Below, piece after piece: positions 22,478 to 34,563 of a stretch of DNA of 64,000 nucleotides (position 1 is its first letter; every line of letters starts with the position of its first letter). The position numbers and the translations under genes were made by a program. A model generated the notes under the pieces. It saw only the letters and a list, made by a program, of their open reading frames with translations, was not told where the DNA came from and did not search any database. The DNA is taken from NCBI RefSeq assembly GCF_036785885.1, contig NC_092317.1, positions 2,420,501 to 2,484,500 on the forward strand, given 5' to 3'. Source of the DNA: Coffea arabica (taxonomy: Eukaryota; Streptophyta; Magnoliopsida; Gentianales; Rubiaceae).

Positions 22478-25366
22478 ATGGAGTCAATCGGAGTTCTGAT
22501 GATTTGTCCAATGAATTCCTACCTAGAACAAGAATTAGACAAACGTTTCAAGCTCTTCCGCTACTGGAATATTCCACAGACGCAGCAATTCTTGAAAGAA
22601 AACTCAAACTCAATCCGGGCTGTTGTGGGTAACTCCATGGCCGGCGCTGATGCCCAGCTGATTGAATCGCTCCCGAAGCTCGAGATAGTTTCGAGTTTTA
22701 GTGTGGGCTTAGATAAGATTGATTTGAACAAGTGTAAGGAGAAGGGGATAAGGGTCACTAACACTCCTGATGTGCTGACTGAGGATGTTGCTGACCTGGC
22801 AATCGGGCTGATGTTGGCGGTTTTGAGGAGGCTTTGTGAATGTGATCGCTATGTCAGAAAAGGATTGTGGAAAACTGGTGATTTTAAGTTGACTACGAAG
22901 GTTTGATTCATAATTTTTTCTGACTTGGCTTTTTCGCTTTTCGGGTAATTGGTTTTGGGTTCTGTTGATAATAGTTTGTAAAAGCTAAAACCAAGAAAAG
23001 AAGCAATTTTTATGTATTATATTGACATTTCAGCTGACAACAAAGACGTGGGTTCTTGGTATTATATTTTATTAGTTTTAGGGACTTTTGGATAATTGGA
23101 TTGCTCCGGTTACTGACATGTTACTCTTGTTGCCATGCTCGTCTCTTAACAATTGTTTGGCGAATTGATTCAACGTGCTTAATGCTGCTGAATATTTGCA
23201 TTACAGTATTAGTATGTTGGAGATTGGAGAACTAAATTAACTGCTAGGGATTTGACTTTCTTTTATCTGTTTTGTTCTCTTTTTGTGTTCTACTACCATA
23301 TTTCTTGTTCATGGGAGTGATGAGCTTGTCATCAGAAGTTACTAGTGTCTTCATAGTGTCTAATAACATGCTTAACACCAGAGTTTTCCTGATTTTGTTT
23401 GCCTTGCAGTTGTTTAGCAACCTCTTTACCTTCTTGAGTTCATAATATTTTGATGTTTGCCATCAAACTTGAATCTCTCTATAATGACTGACCAATCACA
23501 GAGAGTAAACATTTATATGTTCTCTTATTGTCCCAAAAGGCATACAAGTAAGGTGCCCGTCCATGTACAGTGGAATTTACTTATAATCAGATCCTGTTTT
23601 AGATAGAAATCCTACTCAACGGGGACCATGGTCACATGGCATAGAAGCCGACATACCCTTTTACATCTGAGTCTAGTTAAATTTGTCCTTTCCTTTCACA
23701 GTGTGGTTTAAAGGGCCAGTGGCATGTCTAAATATTAGTATTTCTGATCACAATATCTTCTTCATGGTCCTAACAGAAGTGAACTGTGATGTTTCACATG
23801 TATTGCTGCTCTTGTTTGTGTAGAGTGTACTGTACTGTTCACTTGTTGTCTAGTATCTTCCTGACTTTCAGGGATTCAAAGGTTGATGTTATGATGTATA
23901 GCTTAGACAAAATCCTTGGTTTGCAATTTATGAAGCCAAAACTTCTGATGTTTGATTATGATGCATTCCAAGGTAGCAACTCAAAGAAAGTAGACTATTT
24001 TAGTTATGGGATCAAGTCTTAGACTAGAGGTCAGAATTTTCTTGGAGCTGATTTCTAACAGGAGGAGTTTTATGCACAATCTGATAGCACTTGTCCTTTA
24101 CATACCAATATGGAACTTATTGAACTTTCCTTCTTTTCTTATGAGGATAGATGCTGTTTGTGTCTTGAGTTGCTCTTTACTAACTTGATCCATAACAGTG
24201 AGGACAAAAACAGTCTATGCACGACCATCAATCACTATTGCAGCTTTTTGCTTGTAGGATAGAGCAGAACAATAGTAGAAAGTCTTGTGGGCACCATAAC
24301 TAAACTTCCCAAGTTTACCAAAGGCTAAAAGTTTCATGAATAGAATTTTTAAATTTGATATATCATATTTTTCTTTCCTATCATGTTCATCGAGGGGGAT
24401 TTTTGAGGGAGGTAGTTGAGCTCAAACCTTCTCGATCCTTGCAATTTTCATCTCACAAACCAAGTCTGTCTGGCTTCTTAGTTTTCATGCTGTTGAGGCT
24501 GTTAGATATAATGACAAGTTTTTTGAGTTGTGCTATTTTATTCTTCAGGAATGTGGACTACTTTTCGGATTCTCAGTCTTACTTGTACACGTTGGTCCTT
24601 TACAGGGACATGGTCCTTTATGTAGTTGGATTCTGTGATCTCATTGCCATATCGTTCTTTCTATGATATTTGAACACTGTGACAAAACATGTTTTATTTA
24701 ATTTATAGTGAACTGACAAGCTCAAGTGTTTAGTGAACTGAAAACTGTTTGTTTGTATGCTGTTGGCAGAATATATTCAATTTGGGTATTATGCGCTTTC
24801 ATGTTTCACTGTTCACTTCTTTTTCTCCATTGTTGCCATCTTTGCAGTTCACCGGAAAGTCAGTGGGCATTATAGGTTTAGGCAGAATTGGCACTGCAAT
24901 TGCTAAGCGAGCCGAAGCATTTGACTGCCCAATCAGTTACTACTCAAGATCAGAGAAGGCGGATACAAATTATAAGTACTATCCATCTGTCATTGACTTG
25001 GCTTCCAACTGCCAAATTCTGGTTGTTGCATGTTCGCTAACTCCTGAAACCCGTCACATAATCAACCGTGAGGTCATCGATGCATTGGGGCCAAAGGGAG
25101 TTCTCATTAACATCGGAAGAGGTCCTCATGTTGATGAAGCTGAGCTGGTATCAGCTCTTGTTGAAGGCCGTTTGGGAGGGGCTGGGCTTGACGTGTTTGA
25201 AAATGAACCTGAAGCGCCTGAGGAGCTCTTTGGTCTGGACAATGTAGTCCTATTGCCCCATGTAGGGAGTGGGACAATAGAAACGCGTACGGCAATGGCT
25301 GACCTTGTCCTTGGAAACCTGGAAGCTCACTTTCTGAACAAACCACTTTTGACTCCTGTAGTTTGA
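22478..25366 (+). CDS. HPPR: Hydroxyphenylpyruvate reductase (D-2-hydroxyacid dehydrogenase family)
   Basis: Two exons, 22478-22900 and 24848-25366, give 313 residues, the same length as Coleus HPPR. Exon 1 ([20 protein letters not shown]) supplies the substrate-binding part with RAVVGN. Exon 2 starts with the dinucleotide fold GLGRIG (151-156), then the YYSRS segment whose Arg175 replaces the acidic residue of NAD-specific enzymes and suggests NADPH use. The catalytic triad Arg232 (INIGRG), Glu261 (ENEPE) and His279 (LPHVGS) is present. HPPR reduces 4-hydroxyphenylpyruvate to 4-hydroxyphenyllactate, the tyrosine-derived branch used for rosmarinic acid. Close Arabidopsis relatives also act on glyoxylate and hydroxypyruvate in the cytosol. 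This is the best-preserved unit of a tandem array. The single intron is 1947 nt. Confidence 0.92.
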
Positions 25367-25905
25367 TTAAATTATGAAGGTAGTAAATTCATGATTGTGA
25401 GGGAGCTTCATTCTTGATGTCAACCATCTTCATCTATTTGATACTGGACACGATTGGCTCCGGAAATTTGGTGTACTATTGATGCATCTTACTTGTAAGT
25501 GTGTTTTTTTATGTATCCTTTGATCCTGTCCTGTTTGACTTCGCTTTAGCATTCTCGGGAAACTTTGAGCTACGACAATTTGTTGTTTTCTACCTTCAAA
25601 TTTGATAAAAAATCTTGTAGTAGCTGTTTGAAAGTTCCAACCTTTATTTGTAGAAATGTCCAAGTGAAACTGGGCTTTAAACCACCACACACACCCCCCC
25701 CCCCTGCGGTGTATTTCCGTAATCGGTGAAGTCCAATTTGCTTGGGAATTGTCTATATATTCGCAGGCAGGATGAGGTGATAAGCTAAAACCCTAAAACT
25801 ATAAGGTCAAACTTGAGTGCACAAGGTACCTTCCTGTGCATCGATGTCAGGATTAGAATTTAGAAGGTTAATTTCATGCACGTGGGCTATTGAGCAACTC
25901 AGATG

Positions 25906-26520
25906 GCTTGCTCTGATCAGTTTGTGAGAGAAATGTGACTTTCAGTTGACTAGAAGTGTCCTATTCAATTTCCATACCCGTTTCAACAATAGGAGAAGTT
26001 CTTAGTCTAAATCATATCAAGTCAACTTGTTCATTTGCGTTGCAGTTCAGTGGCAAATCAGTAGGAATTGTAGGTCTTGGCAGAATTGGATCGGCTATTG
26101 CTAAGAAAGCTGAGGCTTTTGGCTGTGCAATCAGTTATATTCCCGTCCGAAGAAACTGGATTCTAAATACAAACATTATTGCTAAGTTCTTATTGTTGCA
26201 TGTGCATGTGCATTAATACATGAAACTCATCACATAATCAATCAGGATTTGATCACTGCATTGGGTCCAACAGGAATTCTCATCGACATTGCAAGAGGGC
26301 CTCTCATTGATGAACCTAAGCTGGTATCTGCTCTTCTTAAAGAAGGCCAGTTAGGTGGAGCTGGGCTTGATGTGCTTGAAAATGAACCTGAAGTTCCTGA
26401 TCAATTCATTGGACTTGATAACATAGTCCTCTCACCTCATGTAGGAACGTGCACGGTGGAACCTCGGAAGGCATTGGCTGATCTTGTCATCTCAAACTTG
26501 GAGGCACAGTTTTGTCCACT
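25906..26520 (+). pseudogene. Decayed HPPR copy: remnant of exon 1 end plus broken exon 2
   Basis: Exon 2 homology runs from 26046 after an intact CAG acceptor. [24 protein letters not shown] is legible across 26052-26123, then the frame is lost through a small internal deletion in the region between YYSRS and the VVAC segment. Homology resumes ([43 protein letters not shown]) and ends near NLEAQF, where a transposon-like sequence replaces the last residues (KPLLTPVV in paralogues). At 25906-25955 a shortened remnant of the end of exon 1 is recognisable (GATCAGTTTGTGAGAG, then ACTTTCAGTTGACTAGAAG), so this copy once had an intron of only about 90 nt. The rest of exon 1 is gone. The Arg, Glu and His of the active site are still encoded in the surviving part. 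Confidence 0.85.
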
Positions 26521-27275
26521 ACTAGGGCTGCAAACGAAGTCCGAGCTCATGATCAAGTCGAATTCAAACTCAAAGATATATATTGGTCGTAAATACTACA
26601 TTGGCGCACAAATTTTAGTGTCTTGTGAAGCCATTGGAGACTTGAGTGCTGTCTGGTTTCTTTATTTTACGCCATTTATGAACATAACTGGATTTGGGAT
26701 CATGTTCGAATTCACAAAGCAAATGGATCATAATATAATATGTGGATTAGAAAAAGCACAGGCGTTCTGCGTACGACGCTTTGTTGGTGCCTCTTTTTTT
26801 TTTTTTTTTTTCTTTTGCTTTTCTCTTTCTTATTTTGCAGAATACTAACTAGAATTTTATGATAGACCTGCATCAAGAAATTCAAGACAATGTAGAAAAG
26901 TGGCTGGGACCAAAAAAAAAAAAAGAAAAGAGCAGATTAATGGATGTAGAGATATTGCCGATGTTACGATCCTCAAAAGGTGTACGCCTTCGAGGTTTGA
27001 GCAGGAGATGGAAGGCTTGAACTTTGCCAGTATAGCCAAACAACAGCTTGATTTTGGAAAGTTTAATTCTCGTCACGTTTTCTTTTGCCTTACAGCAAAA
27101 GTCGTGGAAAGTAACTCACGCCTTACAAGTGACGTGAAAATCAAAAGCACTAGATATCCGAATGCGTTGGCCGTCGTTTTTCCACAGAAGAAGGAGGAAA
27201 TTCTCTTCCCCACAAGGCCGCAACCAAAATCTGCATAGAGCCCTTCGAATCCTCAGCGTTGTTTCATCAAAACTT
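26521..27275. other. Transposon fragment and upstream region of third HPPR gene
   Basis: At about 26524 a fragment beginning GGGCTGCAAACGAAGTCCGA interrupts the pseudogene and belongs to the same family as the element at 21370-21815. Its far end is not clear. The remainder is AT-rich with a poly-T run (about 26793-26811) and a poly-A run (26913-26924) and leads into the gene at 27276. Frames here are low complexity. Confidence 0.5.
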
Positions 27276-29144
27276 ATGGAGAACAAGGGCGTGCTAATGA
27301 CGTGTCCAATGTCATCCTACCTCGAAGAACAACTCCAGAAACGATTCCGACTCTTGAAGTTATGGGATTCCCAAATGAAAGCTGATTTCTTGAAACAAAA
27401 TTCACAATTAATCAGTGCAGTTGTTGGAAACACAGTTTTGGGTGCTGACTCGGAGCTCATAGACTCTCTTCCTAACTTGGAAATCGTGTCCAGTAACAGT
27501 GTGGGTTTGGACAAAATCGATTTAGTGAAGTGCAAAGAAAGAGGGATTAGAGTCACAAACACCCCTGATGTGCTTACTGATGATGTTGCTGATTTAGCCA
27601 TTGGGTTGGCTTTGGCTACTTTGAGGAAAATTTCGGTTGCTGATGGCTTTCTGAGAAATGGGTTGTGGAAAAATTCTGATTTTGGTTTGACTACAAAGGT
27701 AATATATGTGTAATTCTGTGACCTGTCTTCCCCTTCTCTGAATGGGAAAAAATAAAATAAAAGAAACACGTATGAACACACACTTGTAGGTATATGTTAC
27801 TCGTCTGTTCGGACTTCGGAGTATTTTGCATTTTGAGTTGTTGCGTGTTTCTTGAGCTCAATTTTGGCAGTGTCAGAATATGAACGTGTATAAAAGTCTG
27901 AATTTTGTTTCAAATGGAAAAAGGAATAAAAGAAAATAGTTTGAGATTTCATGAAGGGATGGACACTTTTTGCATTGCCAGCCTTCAGGTGATCGAATTT
28001 GATAAGTTCATTTGTCATTGACTTGCGCCGTCATATTCAATGGGGGTATGAGATGGCAAACGTAGTGTTTTGGTGGGTGTAGGAGGCTGGTTACATGTAT
28101 TCGTTGGTTCATCTAAGGGGCAATATGATTTGGCAAACGAGATCTTGGGTTCCAAGTTCCAACTGGAAAGTATGGGACTTCAAAAAGAGGCACAAAAATG
28201 AAATAAAAGCATCAATATGGAAAACGAGATCACCATGGTTCTTGAAAGGATCCTGGTAACTATAAACCTAGGACAGATTTGACCTGGATTTCTAAAAAGT
28301 TCAGATTGAGGGATTTGATCGTGGATCTTGGAGTCAAAATGTGCCTCAGGATTCGCTCAGGCTGAAATCCTTTACTTTGAGGTTGATTTCTTGTTTATGT
28401 CAATTACGCAGGGCAGTTAAAACATGCATTTGATGCAAAGAAACAGTATAAATGAAAACGTTAAAAATGGCATCTTTGACAAAGGAAAACAGCATCATGA
28501 TCAATGTATGGGATTTAAATTTTGGTTGCACTTTCTTTCTGTTTGCAAGGCTATTTTCTGCAATAACTTTGCCTTTTACTTGGTCTCTCATATTTGTGTT
28601 CTGGTCTACCATATGTTCTTTCCAGTTCAGTGGTAAATCGGTTGGCATACTTGGATTAGGGAGGATTGGTTCGGCGATAGCTAAGAGAGCTAAAGCATTT
28701 GGCTGTCCCATTGGTTATCACTCCAGATCCAGAAAACCAAATGCAAACTACAAATACTATTCTAGTGTCATTGATCTGGCTGCTAATTGCCAAATCCTGG
28801 TAGTTGCCTGTGCTTTGACAGATGAAACCCGGCACATTGTCAATCGGGAGGTAATTGATGCACTGGGGCCAGAAGGGATCCTCATAAACATTGGACGAGG
28901 TCCGCATGTTGATGAACCTGAACTGGTCTCTGCATTGGTTGAAGGCCGGTTAGGTGGGGCTGGGCTTGATGTATATGAAAATGAGCCTGAGATACCTGAA
29001 AAGCTATTTCAACTCCAAAATGTTGTTCTTCTCTCTCATGTCGGAAGTGATACTGTTGCAACATGCAAGGCCATGGCTGATCTTGTTCTTGCAAACTTGG
29101 AAGCACACTTTCTAGGCAAACCACTCTTGACTCCTGTAGTGTGA
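27276..29144 (+). CDS. HPPR: Hydroxyphenylpyruvate reductase-like, second complete paralogue
   Basis: Two exons, 27276-27698 and 28626-29144, with exactly the same exon sizes (423 and 519 nt) and phase as the gene at 22478, again giving 313 residues. It shows [20 protein letters not shown] and [20 protein letters not shown] in exon 1. Exon 2 has GLGRIG, the YHSRSRK segment, the catalytic Arg in INIGRG, Glu in ENEPE, and His in LSHVGS, where the usual Pro before the His is Ser. All catalytic residues are kept, so the enzyme should be active. Changes such as SNSVGL for SFSVGL near the substrate pocket may shift substrate preference (inference). It is the last unit of the array. The intron is 927 nt. 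Confidence 0.9.
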
Positions 29145-30179
29145 AAGCTTATGATGGTATAAGTTTTGTCCTGATCCTTCAATTTTTTATCATTGTTTCA
29201 GCACTTGGAATTCTCATAGATTCTGGAACTAATGACTTTGTTAGTTGGCCTGCATGCTGAATCTAGACCAAGAACCTTATTGGTACTTTGAATAGCATCT
29301 TTTTATCACTTCTTCTTAGATCTTAGCAAATAATCTACTTTTCCTTTAACTAGTGGTGTAAGGAGGTACTGCATTTCACTTTCTTACACTTTGTAGGTTC
29401 AGCAAAATGTGCCTCTATCGATTTTTAAGCCTTGTCGTTGAACTTTCAAGGAGCATTTTGAGGAGACCTTGTAGAGTCATAAAATGATAATCCAATGAGA
29501 CCTTGTAACGTGAATACTTAATTGCACAGTATGCCCCGTGTATCCCTACACATTGCGCTTAAACTTGAATGAGAGATCAGCAATTCAGCCATTGTAATTG
29601 TATTCCTGCAGTCAAGTGCACTCACAATGAGTACCGGTTTTCAAGCATGATTTATCATACATGATGGATCATTGGCTTGATTTCAATTTGTGCATGAACA
29701 AGTTGGTGATTATTATCAAGTTTTAAGCTTGGCTCGATGCAACCTACACAAGGGACAGATTAGCTGATTATCTAATCCTACTTAATATCCTCTATGTTTT
29801 GTATTTGACACATCATAATTCTTGACAATCTAAACCAGAGAATGATCCCCTGTTCTTATTGCAGCATTGGCAACTAACGGAGTTAAGGGAAGACGGGTTC
29901 TGAAACAATTCTGTAGTCATTTATTTATTTATTTTGTATAAATTGTACGAAGATGAGATAGAAACACCAATCAAATGAAGAAACTCAAGTCTTCAAGAAA
30001 AAGAAAAGCACTAGTATACTTGTACATTATACATTAACGAGGAATTTAAAAAATATTCTCCACAGCATTATAGGGCTATTCTAACGTCTGAAACTAACAA
30101 GGAAACTAGAAAAGAGAAGGATGCTACTTAATATGGACATCCTAAGAAAGCAAGAAGATGAGGGGGGAAAAAAGGCATA
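29145..30179. other. Convergent intergenic region between HPPR and dynein light chain
   Basis: The 3' UTRs of the plus-strand HPPR gene and the minus-strand dynein light chain meet here. I see no coding frame of interest, no structured repeat and no RNA gene. Confidence 0.6.
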
Positions 30180-30582
30180 TCAAGGAGAAGATGAAGGAGA
30201 GTTAGCCCCTTTGAAGATGAGGAAGTTTAGTGTCTCCAATGTGAAGTAGATGAAAGTTCCTTTAGTATGGGTAAAGAAACAGCCGAAGTTTGAACCCACC
30301 ACACACTGCCATCCACTCCCATATCTCCTATCAAAATCCTGCCAAAAAAAAAAAAAGCACCCGCAGAGACACTTCAGATAAACAAACAAGCAGGGGATAA
30401 AAAAAAAAGATGGATACTCGACCATCCGAAGGATTAAATCTGACCTTTTTTATGTGTGTAGCAATGGATTTGCAGTCAACAACATCAAAAAGATCTAAAG
30501 CTTGAGAAGCAGAAGCCATGGCTTGAATCTGCATCTTCACTGGCATATCAGTGTCCTGTATCAAAGCTTTCCCTTCCAACAT
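30180..30582 (-). CDS. Dynein light chain LC8-type
   Basis: Two exons on the minus strand, 30445-30582 and 30180-30338, encode 98 residues. The sequence starts MLEGKALIQDTDMPVKMQIQ and continues with LDLFDVVDCKSIATHIKK. Across the intron comes DFDRRYGSGWQCVVGSNFGC, then FFTHTKGTFIYFTLETLNFL and a short NSPSSSP tail. This is the LC8/DYNLL fold with its hallmark YGSGWQCVVG and THxKG...F motifs. LC8 proteins are homodimeric hubs that bind short linear peptides. Flowering plants lack dynein heavy chains, so the plant protein is expected to act as a dimerisation hub, for example at nuclear pores. An in-frame ATG four codons upstream (30594) is an alternative start. I chose the MLEGKA start used by relatives I recall. 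Confidence 0.88.
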
Positions 30583-31454
30583 GTTTTTTCTCACACAAAA
30601 AAGGAGAAGATTTCAGTTGGGATTTGAGGTAATCTGGCCTCCAAGACTCCACCTTTATTGTTGTTTCACCGAGCGAGAGGCAAAATGTTACCAGTATACT
30701 GTAACTATAGACTACAATTTCTATATGCTGAGGAGCAACAGATTTGATTGGAAAAAACCACCGGCTTTTCTCTCTCATGCGAATCCCTTTTGGAATGCAT
30801 ATCCGTTTTGGCATCCATCTCTTGGCTTTTGGACGTCTCTTCCAAATGTAAAGAAGCCATTTGATGAGCATTTTTGTGCTGGCACATAGGCCGAGTTTGC
30901 TTACTTCACTTTGTGTCGTTTCCTTCCTCACTTCAAGGACTACTGCTTTAGCCCTTTTTGCTTTTGTTCTGGAGCATCCTCTCTCTTTCTCATGTTCATG
31001 TGGATAAACACGTTAGGATAAAGTTAGTGCGGTCTGAAATCATCCCAAGAGACTCTGCAGGATTTAGATATGTTTGTACGTAATTCCTAACCAGTTTTTG
31101 CTTCCCTAATCTTGCTTCTTGCATTTTGCTGGCCTTCTACCATTTGCTTGCTTTCAAACTATCACTCAAACTTATTTTAGTGCCCTTGCAGTCAAATTTG
31201 GCAGGAATTTTTAGGCGTAAATTATGGGCACAAGTAACATCCACCATGTACTAAATGATAAAATATTACTAGATTTTTTTTGTGAATAATATTTTCTTGG
31301 CGGGAAACAAGAATTAACGCTGCAATACTAAGTTATTGACGCTCTTAACCACCCTTTCACTCATAACCACTAAAGTTCTCAAAGCTTTTATTATTATCAG
31401 TATTATTACTATTTATTTATTTTTTACCTTCCCTGCTAAAGTTCACAGAGCTAT

Positions 31455-31565
31455 CTTCTTTTTTTTTCTCCCTTCCCATCCATGACTACGGATTCGAACC
31501 CTAAACCTAATTACGTGAATAACTCTAAGAGCTCTCCTCTGATCACTAGGTCTAACCTCAGTGAT
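31455..31565 (-). mobile_element. Short tRNA-derived SINE with 13-bp near-perfect target duplication
   Basis: On the minus strand: an A-box-like segment (GACCTAGTGATCAGAGG), a textbook B box (GGGTTCGAATCC; complement near 31491-31502), a short body and an A-rich tail (T-rich 31455-31468 on the plus strand). Flanks TTCACAGAGCTAT (31442-31454) and TTCACAAAACTAT (31566-31578) match at 11 of 13 positions, consistent with a target-site duplication that has aged. Confidence 0.75.
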
Positions 31566-32820
31566 TTCACAAAACTATTATAATCCTATGTCCTCATCCC
31601 TATGTATTTTCATTCTTGAAATTTTAGATTTTTTCATGATTAGTTAACATTCCAAACGATGCATAGATCAATAAAGGAAGTTTTATATATGTCTATAACT
31701 TTCAAAATTACAGCGTCTATTTGATAGTATAACCTTTTTTTTTGAAATGTGTGTTGAAAATAAAGGTGTCATGGTATAAATCAATCCATCTAGTATTGTA
31801 TTATGATGATGATTGGGCATGATTTGAAAATACTAATTTGAAAAATTTTCTTTGAGGCATTCAGATTTTTTTTTTTTGGCTAATTTCAACTGAAAGTCAT
31901 TTTGTTTTCAATTAAGTGGAAGCCTAAAGTATAATTTTGAATTGGTATAGAAGAAAAAGCTTGACATTTAAGAAACCTCCCGGTCGTGATCCAACGAGGA
32001 GCGGAGATTTTTATTTTATGACCAGGAGCCAGAGGAGCGGGAGCTTTTGGCCCGATGTTGAAGAATGGTTCGGCCTTTTAGGGAACGATGGTTGGGCCCA
32101 TGAAGGGCCGCCGGTGCTGGCCCGCACCTTAGCTGGTAGGGAGATCGATTCAAGGGAGAAACCCCCATCCAGCAAGCCCACCAATGGATAGATTTGGAGC
32201 TCATATATCAAACTAGCTAACAATACAATTGATACATTTAGATATGAAGCCCCAAAAGAAAAGTTTAGATTTTATTTCTCATTCAATATTTTTGTTCAAA
32301 AGTTTAGGTGAATTATTTGGTAGAAGAAGAAGAAGCTTACAACAAGGGCTTGTTGCATGAGACATCTGAAGGCTACACACATAATTGATAATTCTTCCAG
32401 TAGTTGGCACTAATTAAGGGGCGAAAAAAGGTTTGATTTTGTTAAATGTTTCATTAAACGCTAATCACTCTATCTTTTATAAATAGATAAAGGTAAGTAA
32501 ATCTACTAAATTGGGCAGACATGCAGGGTAGAGCGCTACATTACATGGGTGACTTATTTTTTTATACTCCAATTTGTTCCATCATTCTTTTTATAATACA
32601 AGGAAATTTTATTAACAAATTGTTAAAAATCGTTCAGCACGATTTGATTTGATTAGGGAGGAGGGTTGAAGACGTCTAATCGAAGCATTTTGTCCTGTAA
32701 AATGATACTCATAAATCACTCCAATGCGGCCTACAATATTTTACAAGGAATATTGAATTTAATGATATATAATGTGTTTTTTTTTATGAAAGAATTTATA
32801 ATGTGTGTTTTAATTTTTTT

Positions 32821-33118
32821 TTTTATCAGACTTTTGAAGTTAGTTAATTAAACCTAATCCCAACTTTAACCCCCAAAACCCGGCAACTCTTGAGGCAAAC
32901 TTGGAGACTTAACTACCCAACCCCCAAACACCTTAAAATTGATGTGGGACTACGGGAAAGTTAGTAGGGGAGCCTCTACTAGGCCTTAAAGAAGAACCCA
33001 CTTACTCCAGATACCTCCCCTACGTCTTTGTCTTTTTTTATCAGACTTTTGAAGTTAATTAATTAAACCTAATCCCAAATTTAACCCCAAAAGCCGGCAA
33101 CTCTTGAGGCAAACTTGG
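32821..33118 (+). repeat. Direct repeat pair of about 84 bp
   Basis: Copies at 32821-32904 and 33036-33118 share nearly all bases (TTTTATCAGACTTTTGAAGT ... GGCAACTCTTGAGGCAAACT) and differ at a handful of positions. The 131 bp between them includes TTGATGTGGGAC, a word common in plant repetitive DNA. There is no coding capacity. A short GTGTGTTTTAAT word also occurs before the first copy and after the second. Confidence 0.7.
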
Positions 33119-34563
33119 GGAATAACGTGTGTTTTAATGGTACTAACTTTTTTGCAGCTACTGCCTGGGCAGGTGCACGGTGCATATCAGGATTTTTCTC
33201 AAGAAACATCAAAAGCAATGAAGAAATGAAAAGTGGTGTGGTTGTTGGATTGTTAATGCGCCTTTTGGCTTTATGAGCACAACCCTAGTGGCACTATTAT
33301 TATCTTCTTTTAATTTTCTCAGCTATAAATCATAATCTTCATTATTAGAATGGCGACCCCTATCTACTACTGGACATGGGTTTCGCGCTTCTTTTTTTTT
33401 TCTCAACAAACACATACTGTACCATTAATTTTCCCAAAAACACAAATAATAATGCCCGCAAACATGAATCTTTTATTATTACGAAAGATTTAATCCTGAC
33501 CGACCATGAAAATTGCACGTTAGAATCCAAATTATATGATTTTAGAGGAGACATCTTATCTTATGTTATGCGTCACCTTTACTCACAAGAGAAACTGCAG
33601 CCATGATCGAGCGTACTTAGCAACTGAGTTGCCCTCTCAGGCAAATTAAGCACCACAATTAAGAGTGAGAAAACTGCAGCAGTTTCCAATTTCAACGAAT
33701 AGAAGACGCTGTGTCGGTGAAGAATCGATGGTATTTAACACATTTTCGTTTTGATTCTTGACTAATTGTTCTTTCCGTTACTCAGATAATTATTGAATAA
33801 TTGAACTCAAGAATCTTTGGTTGGGTTTCCGCTAATGGTCCCAAAACGAAAAAAAATGAAAAGAAATCCCACAAGAGTAGTTACGAATATGTATTCCGAG
33901 TTCGGCCCCTCCTCTGACAACGACAATTGGCTGCCGACACTTATTTCCGAACCAACTTTCTTTGATTAGCCCTTTAGTACTTCCCTTCACTCTCAGCTCT
34001 GGTGCCAGCCTCGTTAGCTACTCGGCTTTTATTTTCTAGTTTGTCTTTGCGGTTGTGGCCGCTCTTTTTTTGTTTTAACCCCTCTAGTCTAGCGCTGGTG
34101 GTATTCATCTTTCTTGGCAGTACATGTATCAAAATCAATGCCGCCACTAAAAACAGCTCATGCATATGACTGAGTTGAACTCAACTCCACCGCTGAGGAT
34201 GATGATGATGATGAGTTCATGACTTGCAACACATAGTACGCACACTGGAAGACAAGACAGTGAAAAGCTTTGCGGTTCTTGGTTTCAATTCATCAAGGCT
34301 TTCAAGCTAAGTTCTTTATCTTCCTCTTTGTAACATTTCTGAAAAAAGCAAACATTTTGCTGTTGTTTCAGCAATGCGTTTGAGCTTGTTTTTGGTGGTT
34401 TTTTTTTTATGCCATTAGGTAGTATTTTCTTTCCCATCAACCAATTCAGCCTGAAGTTCAGAGAATTTGCTTTACTCTTTGATTTTTTTTTTAAAAAAAT
34501 CGTTTTTAACGAATTAAGGCAGCCCAATTTTTGAATTCTTGATTTATAGTCCTTGTGAAAAAG

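Larger units (their letters stand above)
30583..34563. other. Long intergenic region with SINE and duplicated repeats
   Basis: It contains the upstream region of the dynein light chain, a SINE (31455-31565), a relatively GC-rich island with an 84-codon frame (31937-32191), a 48-bp sequence near 32603-32650 shared with 11666-11713, a direct repeat pair (32821-32904 and 33036-33118) and a GAT microsatellite near 34196-34215. The minus-strand frames at 30548-30931 lie in the dynein light chain leader or promoter. They have no recognised domain and I do not call them. No other gene is supported. Confidence 0.55.

Noticed and set aside
30548-30931. Minus-strand frames just upstream of the dynein light chain start
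   Set aside because: They are out of frame with the LC8 exons, I could find no donor joining them cleanly, and known relatives begin at MLEGKA. Most likely leader or promoter sequence.
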